From Isoetes taiwanensis (taxonomy: Eukaryota; Streptophyta; Lycopodiopsida; Isoetales; Isoetaceae): a stretch of DNA of 64,000 bases. This document shows, in pieces, positions 44,730-56,599 of the stretch. The notes under the pieces are model-generated. The model was not told where the DNA came from, searched no databases, and saw only the letters and a program-made list of their open reading frames with translations. Position numbers and translations under genes: made by a program. Location of the stretch: assembly GCA_021234155.1 (NCBI GenBank), contig JAJEKV010000051.1, positions 6,854,761-6,918,760 on the forward strand. Reading direction: 5' to 3'. Within the stretch, counting starts at the first letter, position 1. The number at the start of each line of letters is the position of its first letter.

Positions 44730-45060
44730 TTAGAACTGCGTTTCTTGATTCTCAGAACTGCGTTTCTCACCTTAAGGTGTCTTTCTCGACTCGCGAGTCG
44801 AGAAAGGCCCTCAAAACTGTGTTTCTCGACCCTCAGAACTGCATTTCTCGACCCTCAGAACTGCGTTTCTCGACCTTCAGAACTGCGTTTTCCACCTTGA
44901 GCTGGCTTTCTCGACTCATGAGTCGAGAAAGACTCTCAGAATTGCGTTTCTTGACCCTCAGAACAACGTTTTTCACCCTTGAGCTGCTTTTTCTCGACTC
45001 GCGAATCGAGAAAGGCCATCACAGGGGCCTTTCTCGCGAGTCGAAAAAGACCCTCAAAAC
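44730..45060. repeat. Minisatellite built on TTTCTCGACC units with palindromes
   Basis: Units of about 20-25 bp with CTCAGAACTGCGTTTCTCGACC or variants repeat at least ten times. Three 20-bp palindromes interrupt them at 44784-44803, 44909-44928 and 44992-45011 (the last with one mismatch). The open frame across the array is a repeat product. Confidence 0.8.
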
Positions 45061-45106
45061 TCCCTTTTTTTTTCCTACTTAACAAAGGAAAAACGGGAAA
45101 AAAGTT

Positions 45107-45128
45107 TTTTTTTTTTTTTTTTTTTTTT
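45107..45128. repeat. T homopolymer
   Basis: An uninterrupted run of just over 20 T residues. Read on the minus strand it could be an old poly(A) tail, but no element was identified next to it. Confidence 0.7.
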
Positions 45129-45179
45129 GCACGTTTGAACAAACGCAAGTGGACACTTTGAAGCAATTTTAGAGTGTCC

Positions 45180-48100
45180 ACGTTGCTGCCAGGTGGGATT
45201 TTTGTGCAGGTGGCTGCTGTTTCCGTCGTTGGATTTCATCTACGGCTTCAAAAATTCATGGAAATTCCAAGTCAGAGGCAGTTATGGCTGCGCTGGGATA
45301 TCTTGCGGAAGTGTTCCTGGCCTTGTGCCTCGACAGCACCTTCATCCTCCCGTTTCATTTTTTTTTTCCATTTTCTTAACAATGATTCTGAGCGTTACAT
45401 TTTCTATAATTTTCTCCTCATCTATCTCCCTTTTGTAGGCGGAGCTGGCCGGCTTGAACTATGCTCTGGACTTTTAGAAGGCGGACTAACCCCTAGCTAT
45501 GGCTGTAATACGACATAACCCTTCATGTTTTCTCGAGTCAGCCTTTTCTTTAGCATTTAGGATCCAAGTTGCATGCAAGTCCGCGTGCAAGTCATCGGCT
45601 CGGCTCGCCTAGTTGCTTCTCCATCGAGCTCCCAATCTTACTTGTTTGATCCCCTCGATCACGTTGGACGTTGTCACGTTCCATAGTGTTATGCCGTCTT
45701 CTTGACTTGAGGTACCTTCCGGTGGCTTTGATTGTGCTCGTCAGTTTTGATCCTCCTGTTGCCTCTAGGGAGCTCATGGAAGAAGTCGGTTGCTAGCACC
45801 TCTCCAGCTTTCAGTTCCTGACCTTTGTCCCTCTATGCACGTCGGTCTCTCTGGCAAGTAAAGCATCATGGCTCTCTTCCCTGCTGGCTATGTTGTCGGG
45901 ATGATGGATCCTTATATCTGCGCAGCTTGACCCTTGAGTTGAAGAAGTACCGCCTTAGATATACTCTTGACGTTGAATAGCCTGGCTATTATCTTGAACT
46001 CTCTTTTTGCAGAAGGTGCTTCAGTTGCTATCCTTGTCGTTAAGGTGTCGACTGCTTCTACCTTGGGCGTTTGACGTGCCACATGTCGGAGATATGATCG
46101 GCTTCTTCTCTTCTAATTCTTGGTAGGATTTTGACGAAGCCATCACCTAGTTGTTGAAGGCATATCTCCTCGTCGCGATTGCCTTTTCGTAAGTGCATCC
46201 CCATCTAATACACGCGTGTCATGGCGCATCACCCTATATTACCACAAGGTGGAATTATGGTTGTCGAGATGTTGCCTTCTTAGTTGGCTCGTTGATGTGG
46301 GTCGTTCCTCCTTCTATTGTTGAGGCCACTTTCGTGTCATAAGTTCTTCAAGTGTTGCGCTGCCACAAAGGTAGTGGTGCACCCCCGGCGATGTCGTGGT
46401 GCGGGTGATGATCTTGACATGGCCGGTGTTGTCTCTTATTCGACATTGGGTGGACGGCGGTCTTCTACTTGAGGGCACTTCCCGAAGTGTTTGGAGTCGA
46501 AGGTTTGCTTGGGCTCGTCGTTTCTCCCTCATTACTTGCTCTTCCATTTTGATCTTGGGCTATAGTTGTGCTTCCTTGCTTCCTCATTTGGTAGTCGAAG
46601 TGAAGGAGCTTCCTGATCTAAGCGCTAAATCCAGTAAAACATGACTTTAAACTCATGTTTCTCCACTATATCTGTGAGCACCGAGATATACAATAGACAT
46701 ATACGCATTTACATTGGGATTTTAATTCATCCACTTTTTTCAAAACAACTACTAAGATCTACTTAAATGTTTATACTCCTTTAGGGTTTCCCCTCCTCCT
46801 ATCGTGTTTGATCCTTCCGGTTTTTTGCTGCATCTTCTTCGTTACTGGTTGACTTCGGGATTCCTTGAGATGCTGCTACTATTGTTGAGTCAGTTTCGAG
46901 CTCGTCACCCCAAGTTGCGAAGAGTGTTCGTCGACGTGATCCCTTGAAAAAGATACTCCTCCTTAATGTGTATGTCCGTCGTAAGGAATGCGGTGACCGC
47001 TCAACGTCCCTATATGCAATGTGTGTTAATTTGTAAGGTTGCCGATGTGCGGTGCCATTGATCGGTTGATCATCTGGCTATTGCAGTTGGGCGTTCTTGA
47101 ATGTCTTGAAGCTCACGAGATCGTGGTCGTAGAGGGCGTGCATTGTCATTCCTCCGTAGGTTGAATTTCCGAGTGCGCCCTGATTGGGCTTTGCTTCATT
47201 CGAGGTGCCTCTCCGTGCTTGGAAGTGTGGTCATCTCCATTGCACCTACCCTAGCTCCTTTCCGTTGCCTTTGCGTGATTTGTACCTTTGGCTAGGTCGT
47301 CTCCTCAAATCCTTTGGGTCCTATCCATTCGAAGTCTCGACTCCTTGACCGACGTAGTAAAGTCGCCCTTCCTTTGGTTTCTAGGTGTTTCTGGGTCCCG
47401 AATTCTTGTTCGAGCGGAATATTCTCCTCCTTGATCTTGCCCCTAATGCTGATATAGGCCTTCAAGTTGGAGATGTTCCTTCCCTGATATGCGTCTCCTT
47501 CCCCTCATGGTCTCCTACTTTTGGAACCGATGAAAGTTCTCCCGGCTGGTGCAAGGGAGCGGAAGCTCGTCTGGTCGACCTTAGGTGCTTTGTGGTTGCC
47601 TAGCTTGGTTGCTCCTTTTGTTGACGTTGCATTACATTCGCTTGAGCTGCTGGGCTGCAAGGTCGTGGTTGTCTTCCCTCCGGTTTCTATACGCTCCGTG
47701 GTCGCCATGACTTCTCTCCTTGATGAAAGATTATGCCCCTCGACCTTAGCTCGTGATGCCAGCGTGGCATCGATGTCTAACGCCTTCTTCGCACCTGTAT
47801 TTTCTTTGCCTTTGCATTCTTCCATTTGAAACTCATGCGTCGAGTTGGTGAAGGTGTCGAGATCCTCTTTTCGATGTGACCTCGTGGGCGTGGTAGCCGG
47901 GAGGTTGACATCTAGAAAATTCTTGATGCCGTTGGTTACCAAATATTCTTCCCATTTGATGAAGATTGATGATAGGCGGTGGTGTCTGTTCTACTCGTTT
48001 GTCGGTTGAGGTGTTTGTCGTTGTGCTTCCCTCTCTTGGGTGCGCCTTTTCGGTCTCCTCTCCTTATCGCATGCGTACATGGTGGGGACCTTGATGTCTT

Positions 48101-49900
48101 CAAGAAGTTGCGCCTCTAAGCTTTCCGGGGCTCGCCCTGTGCTTCAAAGCAACGCTTCAGATATTCTAGAGTCTAAGGGTCCACTTGAAGGGCTCTCCTA
48201 CAACATTTTGGGCTCTATAAGCAAGCAAGATGGCTCGGAGCAAAGATTATGGAGACATATCTATAATCTCCAAGTCTATGGACATTAGGACGTGTGGTAT
48301 GGCATGAAATGAGGGTTGTTTTGCAAAACCTCCATGATGTTTGAGGCATACTCTAAGGTCCTAGCAAAGTTGGTTTGGGGGAGTCCAATCTCTACACATG
48401 GAGTGACTTGGGCAGCTCTAGACTCTAGTTCCTTTCTAGGTATCCTGGCAATAGGGAGTGTCAATGTGGCGGCTGTATAGGTCAAACTCTATTAGAAGGA
48501 CACAAAATTAGGTGCATGAGATGTGACTAAAGCCATGTGGCCTTTTGGTGGCATGCATGAGAGGATGCATGAGAAGCACGTATAGGTTGCATGAGAGGCG
48601 CGCATAGGTTTGCATGCACTTGGATTAGGGACGTGACACACTATATAGATATCGGAAGAGCTATGAGTATTGTTTTGAGGTCATGGGTTGGGAGGTGACT
48701 GAACCAGTCATTTGTCCAGTTCTTTGCAGGTAAATTATGCAGGAAACCTTCTTTCTAGCAACCAGAATGGGATCTTGTCCAAAATGAACCATTGAAGCCC
48801 TAAATGGAACGCCCCAAGTATTTATACCTTTATCCATGCGTTCAGAGGCCCGCCATTGTTACAGTGCGCAGGGTTGGGGCTCAGAGGCCAGACCGACCTC
48901 GTCATATCATCGTGCAGTTCAATAGCCCATAGGACAGGGTGTACGTCCTTCAGCATGGAAGTCATCTAAAAGACACCCAGTTCTCAGTTTAGGAGGATCT
49001 CTCTCCGTTCCAGCTGACTAGACGACGCCAGGAGTTGTGTAAGGTGCGACAGGCTAGGCGACAGCGAAAGTGGGCAGTGTACCGGGGAGGCACAGCTATC
49101 ATCCGAGACCAGTAGCCTCAGAACCCATGGTTTGGTTACCTTTAGCTCATATGCATGTGCTTGGACACTTATTATTATTTCTGTTGTGTTTTTGTTATGT
49201 TCATATTCTTTTTCTTTCGTCACTATGATCGTCACTGTGATCGCCCCGTCTTTTGTATTGGGTCCCATAATCCGATTGGGTTTTCTCGACGTTAAAATTT
49301 CTATATATCTATCTTAATTAAATGCCCCAAATTTTTAAACCTATCCCTGCATTACAAATAATATGAAATCTTTTTTTGCAACCGTCATTTTTTGTTTAAA
49401 CCTTTGCCCCGCATTTACAAATCATCTGGAACAATATTTTTAGCGAGTATGTGCACATATCATTTGCATTTATCTGGCTAGAATATAATTTTGGATATAG
49501 TTGGGAGTGTGGCTCTGAAATTACAATCTTTCGAATAGGAGAATTAAGAATTATTCATGCTTCATTTCATTCTGTTCTTTGGAGAATTATCTGGTTTCTT
49601 CTTTCTTGTCTGATTGGAATGGGATGATACATAAGCATCCGGTTTATTTCAACATTAAGTTTGAGTTGCACTTCAATCATAAAATGATTCAAAAGGATTG
49701 AGAAACATACAATGCATTCACATAAGCACCAAATGCCCAATGTCGCAGTACCTTTCTTTCCCTCATTCACTGCTCCAAACACACAAAAGATTGACCTTAT
49801 ATTTGCAGATAGACAATTAAAGAGAACAATAAGCCATTTCTGCGACTTCATAGTTGAAGCATGTCAGAATCTTCAACACCAGAACTCATCTTGCATTGCA
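45180..49900. other. Unrecognised block with relatively high GC
   Basis: The stretch is compositionally more even than its neighbours and contains medium open frames on both strands, the longest at 47942-47505 (minus, Lys/Thr/Ser-rich). None resembles a known family to me, and none is supported by splice sites or neighbours. It may be an ancient retroelement body. Confidence 0.3.
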
Positions 49901-49922
49901 TAATGACGAATTGATGTATACA

Positions 49923-51182
49923 TCATAGAACATCATCCTTCTGACGAGCATCTGATGTATTCGCAGAGCCATCTCTGCATGCTGCAGCCATTGCAGCACC
50001 TGCAAAAAGATTCGATCAGGCCAAGAAAATTTTCATGAAGCACAAAGTTAAAAGAGAGTTTAAACGACACCTTCACGCTGTGACATTAGATAATTAGTGA
50101 AGTGAAACACAGAAGTTGCAAGAAGGTTTAGCGCATTTGCAATTGAGGCATTGACCTCTGTTGCTCTTCTCCTCTCCTCCATAGTTTCTTTATGCATCTC
50201 CATAGTCAGCCTATGTTGTTTTTCATCCTGCATTTGCCACCTTTGCCTCTTTCTGTGCTCAACTTTCTGGAGTATTGATAACCATCCCTTTGCACTATGT
50301 GGGATGCGATGCCGTTTTCTGCTCAATTTGTGTCTAGGGACTGATGATCCATCCTTACTCGGAGTTTGCGTTACTTCATCTTCTATATCAATCAGATCCT
50401 TACCTATGGCAACAAAAATAAAAAGATCAATTTCGGATCTTGTATCCTTATTGCACTTTTACACGGTACCTTTATTAGGGAAGGAATGAGAGTCGGGAAG
50501 TGAGCTCTCACTCCCTAAAGATCCTGAAGTTTTCTGTCCATACCATGAGTCTAATGCATCATATATCTCAGAAATAAAATTCAGTGGAAAGTTGTGTTGC
50601 TTCCTTTCGCCTGGAGTCATCTGCCAATAGGATTTTCGACTGCTGAAAATATCTTTTCCATGATCGCTAATTTTCTTAAAATCTGCAATAAGCGTGTCCC
50701 ATCTAGATTGGCATGCCTTGGCAGATCTATGAACCACATTTTTCCAACAAAAGTCCTCTATATCTGACCATCTCTCAGCCTTCTTCTTATTTTTTTTTTC
50801 CTTGCTCCAACTCCAGTATTCATTTCATACTCTTTCCCTCTTTTGCAGCTTGTAATATCAATAACTCAGCTAAACTCCATGGGCCAGTGCTGTAATGCCT
50901 TCCAGACTTGGGTGGCAGCATTGTCTCAGTGTTACCTTTTCCCATGGGACATGAGAACGGGGATATCGACTCAATGGTCACTGGCTTGGAGGTTATCTCA
51001 ATGGTTGCTGGCTTGGGGCATGGGAGTGTTGCCTCGATACTTGCTGGTTTACATGATGGTTGTACTTTCTCAGATTTAGATATTATCTCGATAGGCACTT
51101 GCTTTGATGATGACATTTTCTCTGCTGTATCCTCTGCTGGCTTGGATTGTGGCATTGTTTCAGGGGCACCCTGACTCATTGC
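49923..51182 (-). pseudogene. Trihelix-type DNA-binding protein, frameshifted copy
   Basis: Three exons are visible: 51182-50470, 50403-50071 and 49999-49923, with GT/AG ends (for example AAAG-GTACCG, CCATAG-GTAAGG, GAAG-GTGTCG and TTTTTGCAG-GTGC) and matching phases. The first follows a GATGCAG acceptor, so an upstream exon may exist. The trihelix domain has GPWSLAELLILQAAK, RWSDIEDFCWKNVVHRSAK, SRWDTLIADFKKISD and SYWQMTPGERKQHNFPLNF. A basic, coiled C-terminal part (HRKRQRWQMQDEKQHRLTME) follows. N-terminally there are short KPATIE-type repeats. A net 2-base gain near 50825, relative to the second copy, breaks the frame inside the DNA-binding domain. It would act as a nuclear GT-element-binding factor. 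Confidence 0.72.
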
Positions 51183-52204
51183 CTGCATCAAATGATAACA
51201 CAAGTTAACTGATACTTATTCCAGAATCATCTCTTGTGCAGTTGAAAACCCCCTTTTTCGGATTATCTTTGATAACATGAGAATACACTGAAGGATAAAA
51301 GGAAAGACACGAACTAGAGTAGGAGCGCCTAAAGACTCCTAGAGTGAACTACAGACTAATGAGCGTGACTATGGCTATATAGTAGTGTGCCATGTCAGCA
51401 ACATGTGATGACTCAGCATGCCATGTCATCATACTCTAACAATCTTGGCATCTATATGTACGTACAAACCACAACAATCATTGTTTTTGTAGCTTCATTT
51501 GATCTACAATTAGAAAAGGAATAGATAGGCCTGACCTTTTTAAGTAGAACACATTTCTTTTTCTTGTTCCGACGAATCAAAGTTGAAGAATAACTCTTGT
51601 TTGTGTCAAACACAAAGTAAACTAGAGGTCTTATTGTTGTCATTCGAAATTACATGGACAATTCGAATGATATCACACCAATTATACATTTGAAAATCCA
51701 AGACACAAACACAGGAATCCTCTCTCCAACAAATCTCCATCACATTTACCTTACATGTTCTGAGGCATAGGAATGTTCTGTGAAACCTTTACTCTTCACC
51801 ATCTTTTTTTAACCTTGCTTGCATTATGAGTCTTAGTTCTTGGATGCATTCCAGTAATATGCTTGTTAGAATCTTAGCTCTTGGATAGATTTAACTAATA
51901 CGGTTGTTAGCCCTTGAGCCATGTGGCTACTTGCAAAATAGTCCTCTCAGGGCTTGCATATCAACTAATAATGTGCTTCTTAGACCAAGTTTGCAATGCA
52001 GAGCCAAAGCCCTGAGAAAAAGTCAACTACACCAATGTGAAGGTGAAAGAGATCCATGATTAAGTATTTTAAAATGTTTAGTTGCCACATCCATTCCAAT
52101 AATATGTGGCATGGATAGGCACTCGATGATTTGAATTGCATACTGTACTTCAAACATCAAATCTATATAATAAATGATGACCAAAAGCAAAGGTGATAAC
52201 TCAC

Positions 52205-52642
52205 CAAAGATTCTGAATGCGTGGAAACCTTCCACCCATACCACGAGTCGATAGCATCATAAACTTCAGGGATAAAGTTCAAGGGTAAAATATGCTGCTT
52301 CCTTTCTGCTGAAGTCATTTGCCAGTATGAATGGTGACCATTTGTATTGTCTTTCTCGTAATCATTAATCTTTCTGAAATCTGCAATAAGTGTGTCCCAT
52401 CTGGACAGGCATGCCTTTGCAGAACGGTGCACTGAATTATTCCAACAGTAATCCTCTACGTCTGACCATCTTTCATCTTTTTTCTTGTGTTTTTCCCTAG
52501 CTCCAAAGCCAATGTTGTGTTCATACTCTTCTCTCTTTGCGGCTTGTAGCACCATCAATTCAGTCAAACACCAAGTGCCATTGCTGTAATGCCTCAATGA
52601 CTTATTAGATGGATGCAATGTTTCAGCAGCATCCTGCGTCAT
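52205..52642 (-). CDS. Trihelix DNA-binding exon, second copy
   Basis: This single exon follows a CTGATGCAG acceptor, as in the first copy, and ends at a strong TTTG-GTGAGT donor. The domain is uninterrupted: GTWCLTELMVLQAAKREEYE, RWSDVEDYCWNNSVHRSAK, SRWDTLIADFRKINDYEK and SYWQMTSAERKQHILPLNF. It lacks the KPATIE repeats of the first copy. No second or third exon of its own lies between 52205 and 51182. It therefore either splices into the exons of the first copy (an exon duplication) or is a partial duplicate. The tandem order on one strand fits both. Confidence 0.72.
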
Positions 52643-53063
52643 TGCCTGCATCAGATTAAAACCTTGTCAACTATAGTCTGAAAATAACAACAATTGGCAG
52701 GCAAATTCCATCTATATATTTGTAAGTCTCAGTGTTGCTGCCACAGCTACGATGGTATAAGCTGAATAACGTGGACTAACAGCATACAAATATTCTCAAA
52801 GGGGAGGAAGGAGCAGTTGAAGGGGCATGAGGAATACAACAACACTTTTGATGTGTGCATTCCCATCCCATAGGCTGACTGCACTGCTATAGAGTTAAAT
52901 ATAAGATTTTTGTGCTTTCCCCAGTTACAGTTGTTTATCCTGCAGTAAATTCTGCAGGGAGGATGACACTGAACTTTGCCTCTTATACATCAAATTCAAA
53001 GAATCTATCCAAGATGTGCCTCCGTCTTTTTGTGAGTGCAGAACCACAACAGCTATAACACTG

Positions 53064-53216
53064 CTACGTGCAATCTGGTTGCAAGGAAGTCTTGTTGGTC
53101 TCTAATACCCAGTAGCCTTTGATGCAATCTAATAAAGGAGAATGACCGTCTACATGGACTGTGAACCTGGTCTGCATCTTTCTTAATGGTTCAACTGACC
53201 CTTCTACAATATTAGT
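53064..53216 (-). CDS. Possible terminal exon of an unrecognised gene
   Basis: After a good acceptor (TTTCTCTCATGCAG) the minus strand reads TNIVEGSVEPLRKMQTRFTV and then DGHSPLLDCIKGYWVLE before a stop at 53064. The residue mix looks like real protein, but I recognise no family and no partner exon is certain. A second candidate stretch, EAVWHGESFNLRYYLNEFAK at about 54210-54150 on the same strand, could belong to the same gene. Confidence 0.3.
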   Translation of the reverse strand, partial: TNIVEGSVEPLRKMQTRFTVHVDGHSPLLDCIKGYWVLETNKTSLQPDCT

Positions 53217-54676
53217 CTGCATGAGAGAAAATTTAAGATTCTGATTGGTCTCAGTATCAAGCATCAAGATTAACTCTGAGCAGGGCAGAAAAGGGGCCAA
53301 ACTCAATGTGCTGCTTTAGTCTGCATGGCGTCATCATGAAAAGGTGTAGAGTGGGAGCATACTTCGAATCTCTTTTCCAGTCAGTATGTATTTTTCATCT
53401 AACTGCTATGAATTAGATGTGCACGAAGGTAGTTTCTCGGAGAAGAACTGGAAATGAGATAATGCCAACTGTCTTGGATTCTGGACTAATCTCGTTAAAC
53501 CTTGATTGGCACAATTGGTCAATATTATGTGGGTAAGCACAGAACATGCCAAGCAGAATAACAAATAAGCATGTTTGCTAGAAAACTGAAACAAATAAAA
53601 GCATGCAAGAGGAGAAAAGTAAAAAGGTTGCAAATTAGACTGCACTGTATGACAGCTTCTGGACACACTCATGAGCTGCCATGTTGGTTCTACTGCCAAG
53701 AACATATATTATTTTGTTGACTGGAGGCTCTACAGATAAAATTCTTGTAGCCACAACTAAAGCTTTCTCTACACATTGTCAGCGAACAGCAAAAGATGTT
53801 ATGAAAAACCAAAACTGGTGCTCAACTTATCTGCAGCACTATATGGATGTCCTTACCATCTTATTCACAGGCGATGCACTAATGACGAGTCAGTAGTGGA
53901 TGCCAACAAAATGGCTATTATACAAGCAATTGAACACCTGGCATGATCTCCAATTGTCTACTTCTTCTCAAACTGTACGTAGGATTGTAAATATCATAAA
54001 ATTGTTGATTTTCTTACAAAGGCAGTATTTAACAAATTTCAAATGGCCTCAGTCTTGTTAAATGTCCTTTCCACTTAACTAGTATAAAGCCAGTCAAACA
54101 AAATGCGAACCTGATAGTAGTCCCCAACAAAAATAACCTGGACTTGATCAGTTGTTTGGCAAATTCATTCAAGTAATATCTCAAATTGAAACTTTCTCCG
54201 TGCCAAACAGCTTCAAATTCCTGGTTAAGGAATAGAACATTGAAAGAAAGAAGAAATGTAGCATGAAAACCAGACGCACTACACAAACGAGCTCAATTAC
54301 AGAAAGTAAGAGAATTCGTGCATTTCAGAATCAGGGTTTTCCTTCTACATTGACCCAATCTTCGAGGAAAAATGAACACTGAATTACCATGAGTCTGCGC
54401 ACCTTGGAAAACAAAATTAAGCTTATTTCCGCAACAGTTCAGACGACTTTCTTGCCAGCGTTTAATTCCATGTTGAAAAATCACAAATTCTTGCTTGTCA
54501 AATCGGAAGCACTTAGAAATAGTCATTTACGAACAAGAGGGCCCAGCATAGCGAGCTCCAAGATAGCGCCAAAAAGAGAAGCCCGTCGACAACGTGACCG
54601 TACCGGCCGGGCCGGGCCGGGCCAGGCCAGGTCGTTGTGGACATGGCCTCACCATTACCATGTGAGGATGAATCGT

Positions 54677-54763
54677 TTTTGGGTTGCCCCTAGGGGGCAA
54701 ACCCTTGTTTATGTGGGTTTTTGGCATATCCTAGGTATATGCTAGAATATCCCTAGGATATGC
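54677..54763. repeat. Two adjacent palindromes
   Basis: GGGTTGCCCC-TA-GGGGGCAAACCC at about 54677-54701 is followed by GCATATCCTAGG and CCTAGGATATGC (54724-54735 and 54752-54763). Both could form hairpins. No coding role is seen. Confidence 0.65.
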
Positions 54764-55571
54764 TGGTGACTGCTACAAACCTTCCCTGTAAATGCTCGGT
54801 CACCTGCATTGTGGGTCGGGGATGCTTGAACCGGCTAACTGGGAAGACAGACTGAAGCTCCAATCTTGCATCTCTGTAATGGTGGTGATGGTGGAGCTCC
54901 GCCAGACTGTTTTGGTTCCGGGTGAAGCGATTTGTTTGGAGTGAATGTTGGCGCTCCCTCACATTTCCTTTCGGCCGCCTGTGGCGATGGTTTGGGCGAG
55001 GTTATTTTCGGTAGATTTTAGGCTGGGCTCAATCTTTCAATTTTAGAAGATCGATCGATTCGGCAATCAGTATCTGTACCATCGGCGAGAAATTAGGTAT
55101 ATCAATGCATTGACAGCTTAGAACGCCCGAAGCCAATAGAACAAATCTAATCTGCCCTTGTTAATATTATTGGAGACCCATGCATGGCCGCCATGGGCGG
55201 TGGTTACTCTTTTCTTGTAGAGATCAAGAAGGAACTAAAGAAGAACTGCGGGAATGTTATACGGGGAATGGCGGGGCGAGACTACGTGGTCGAGTTTTGA
55301 ACTTATTTTTTCCATGACATATTCTCATCTGTGGATGCCAGCCAGTTGCCAAATATTTGTTCGCTGGGTCGGTTCCTACCAAACCAGCATCATCGATTCA
55401 TCTGGTTTCCGGTTTCCATCCTTGGGTAGCGGTTGCTTGCTTGACCATTTTATGCACAAGGATGAGCTCGGCTGGCGTGTATGTTCCCTTAGTATTGTAA
55501 GAATGCATGCTCTCATGCGGAAGCCCATACATCGTAATTCGATGAATAAGCTGGGTCAAGGCCCTCAGTTG

Positions 55572-55759
55572 GTCCAGATGTAAGGGTCTTCAATCCTTTT
55601 TGTTTAACATATTTTATTCATTCGATTCTTAGCCTGGATAAAAATTGCTCTTATGAACATGATATGCTTTCCAGCCAGATGTAATAGTTTATTATAAGAT
55701 TAATGGTTTCTTCGTTGGTGCCAGTTCCTTACATTGACAATATTGTAACAGGTTCAGGT
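55572..55759 (+). repeat. 188-bp direct repeat, first copy
   Basis: It begins GTCCAGATGTAAGGGTCTTC and ends TATTGTAACAGGTTCAGGT. It is nearly identical to 56411-56599. The end resembles a splice acceptor (TTGTAACAG). Confidence 0.85.
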
Positions 55760-56410
55760 AGCTGCGCCAGATCAGTAGTTCAAGATTGGATGCAGCCTGA
55801 AGAGGTGAATTATTTGTCTGGCAAACATGTTATGGTGCCCTAACTTTGGCACTTCCAAGGATACTTCATAGGCTCGATTTTGTCACTCTGGTTTATGTTC
55901 TTGAAGCTGAAGAATTTATCATAGGAGAGTTTAGGGGTGAGCATTATCTCTTTGCTTCCGTTTCCTTTTAGCTCCGGATCTGCTCCATGGCTGTCATCTT
56001 GTGGAAAATGTACGAAAATGAGACATTATCATCTATCTTGATTCGCTCTTTGCTACTAGAAATAGAATAGAAGAATTTTCTGAAAATTTCACAAAATCGG
56101 ACTTCGTTCGACGTTCTGAGAGCACATATAGTAATCTGGATGCATGCCTGAACATATTTATTGCAAATTCAATGTTCTTTAGGACAATGTAGTCCGTAAT
56201 GCGCGGTTTCTTCTCTAGTTCTTTACCATTGAAATAGAATCAGGGTCCTTAATGCATTTTGAGGCGATCGGCTTTGTTGAAATCTCTATTAATTTTGTTT
56301 TTGTCATTTGTGATTACCGGATAGTCTGTGAGAATCTATATTTGTGCATGGGCGTGAAGCCAAAATAGGCGAACCGATTGTTTCATTGAAGTCCCTTTGT
56401 GCAGCGAAAC

Positions 56411-56599
56411 GTCCAGATGTAAGGGTCTTCAACTCTTCATTGTTTAACATATTTTATTCATTTGATTCTTAGCCTGGATAAAAATTGCTCTTATGAGCAT
56501 GATATGCTTTCCAGCCAGATGTAATAGTTTATTATAAGATTAATGGTTTCTTCGTTAGTGGCAGTTCCTTACATTGACAATATTGTAACAGGTTCAGGT
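56411..56599 (+). repeat. 188-bp direct repeat, second copy
   Basis: This second copy starts 839 bases after the first and differs by only a few bases. The flanks are unrelated on both sides. Confidence 0.85.

Noticed and set aside
44711-45181. Open frames on both strands
   Set aside because: They are products of the TTTCTCGACC minisatellite.
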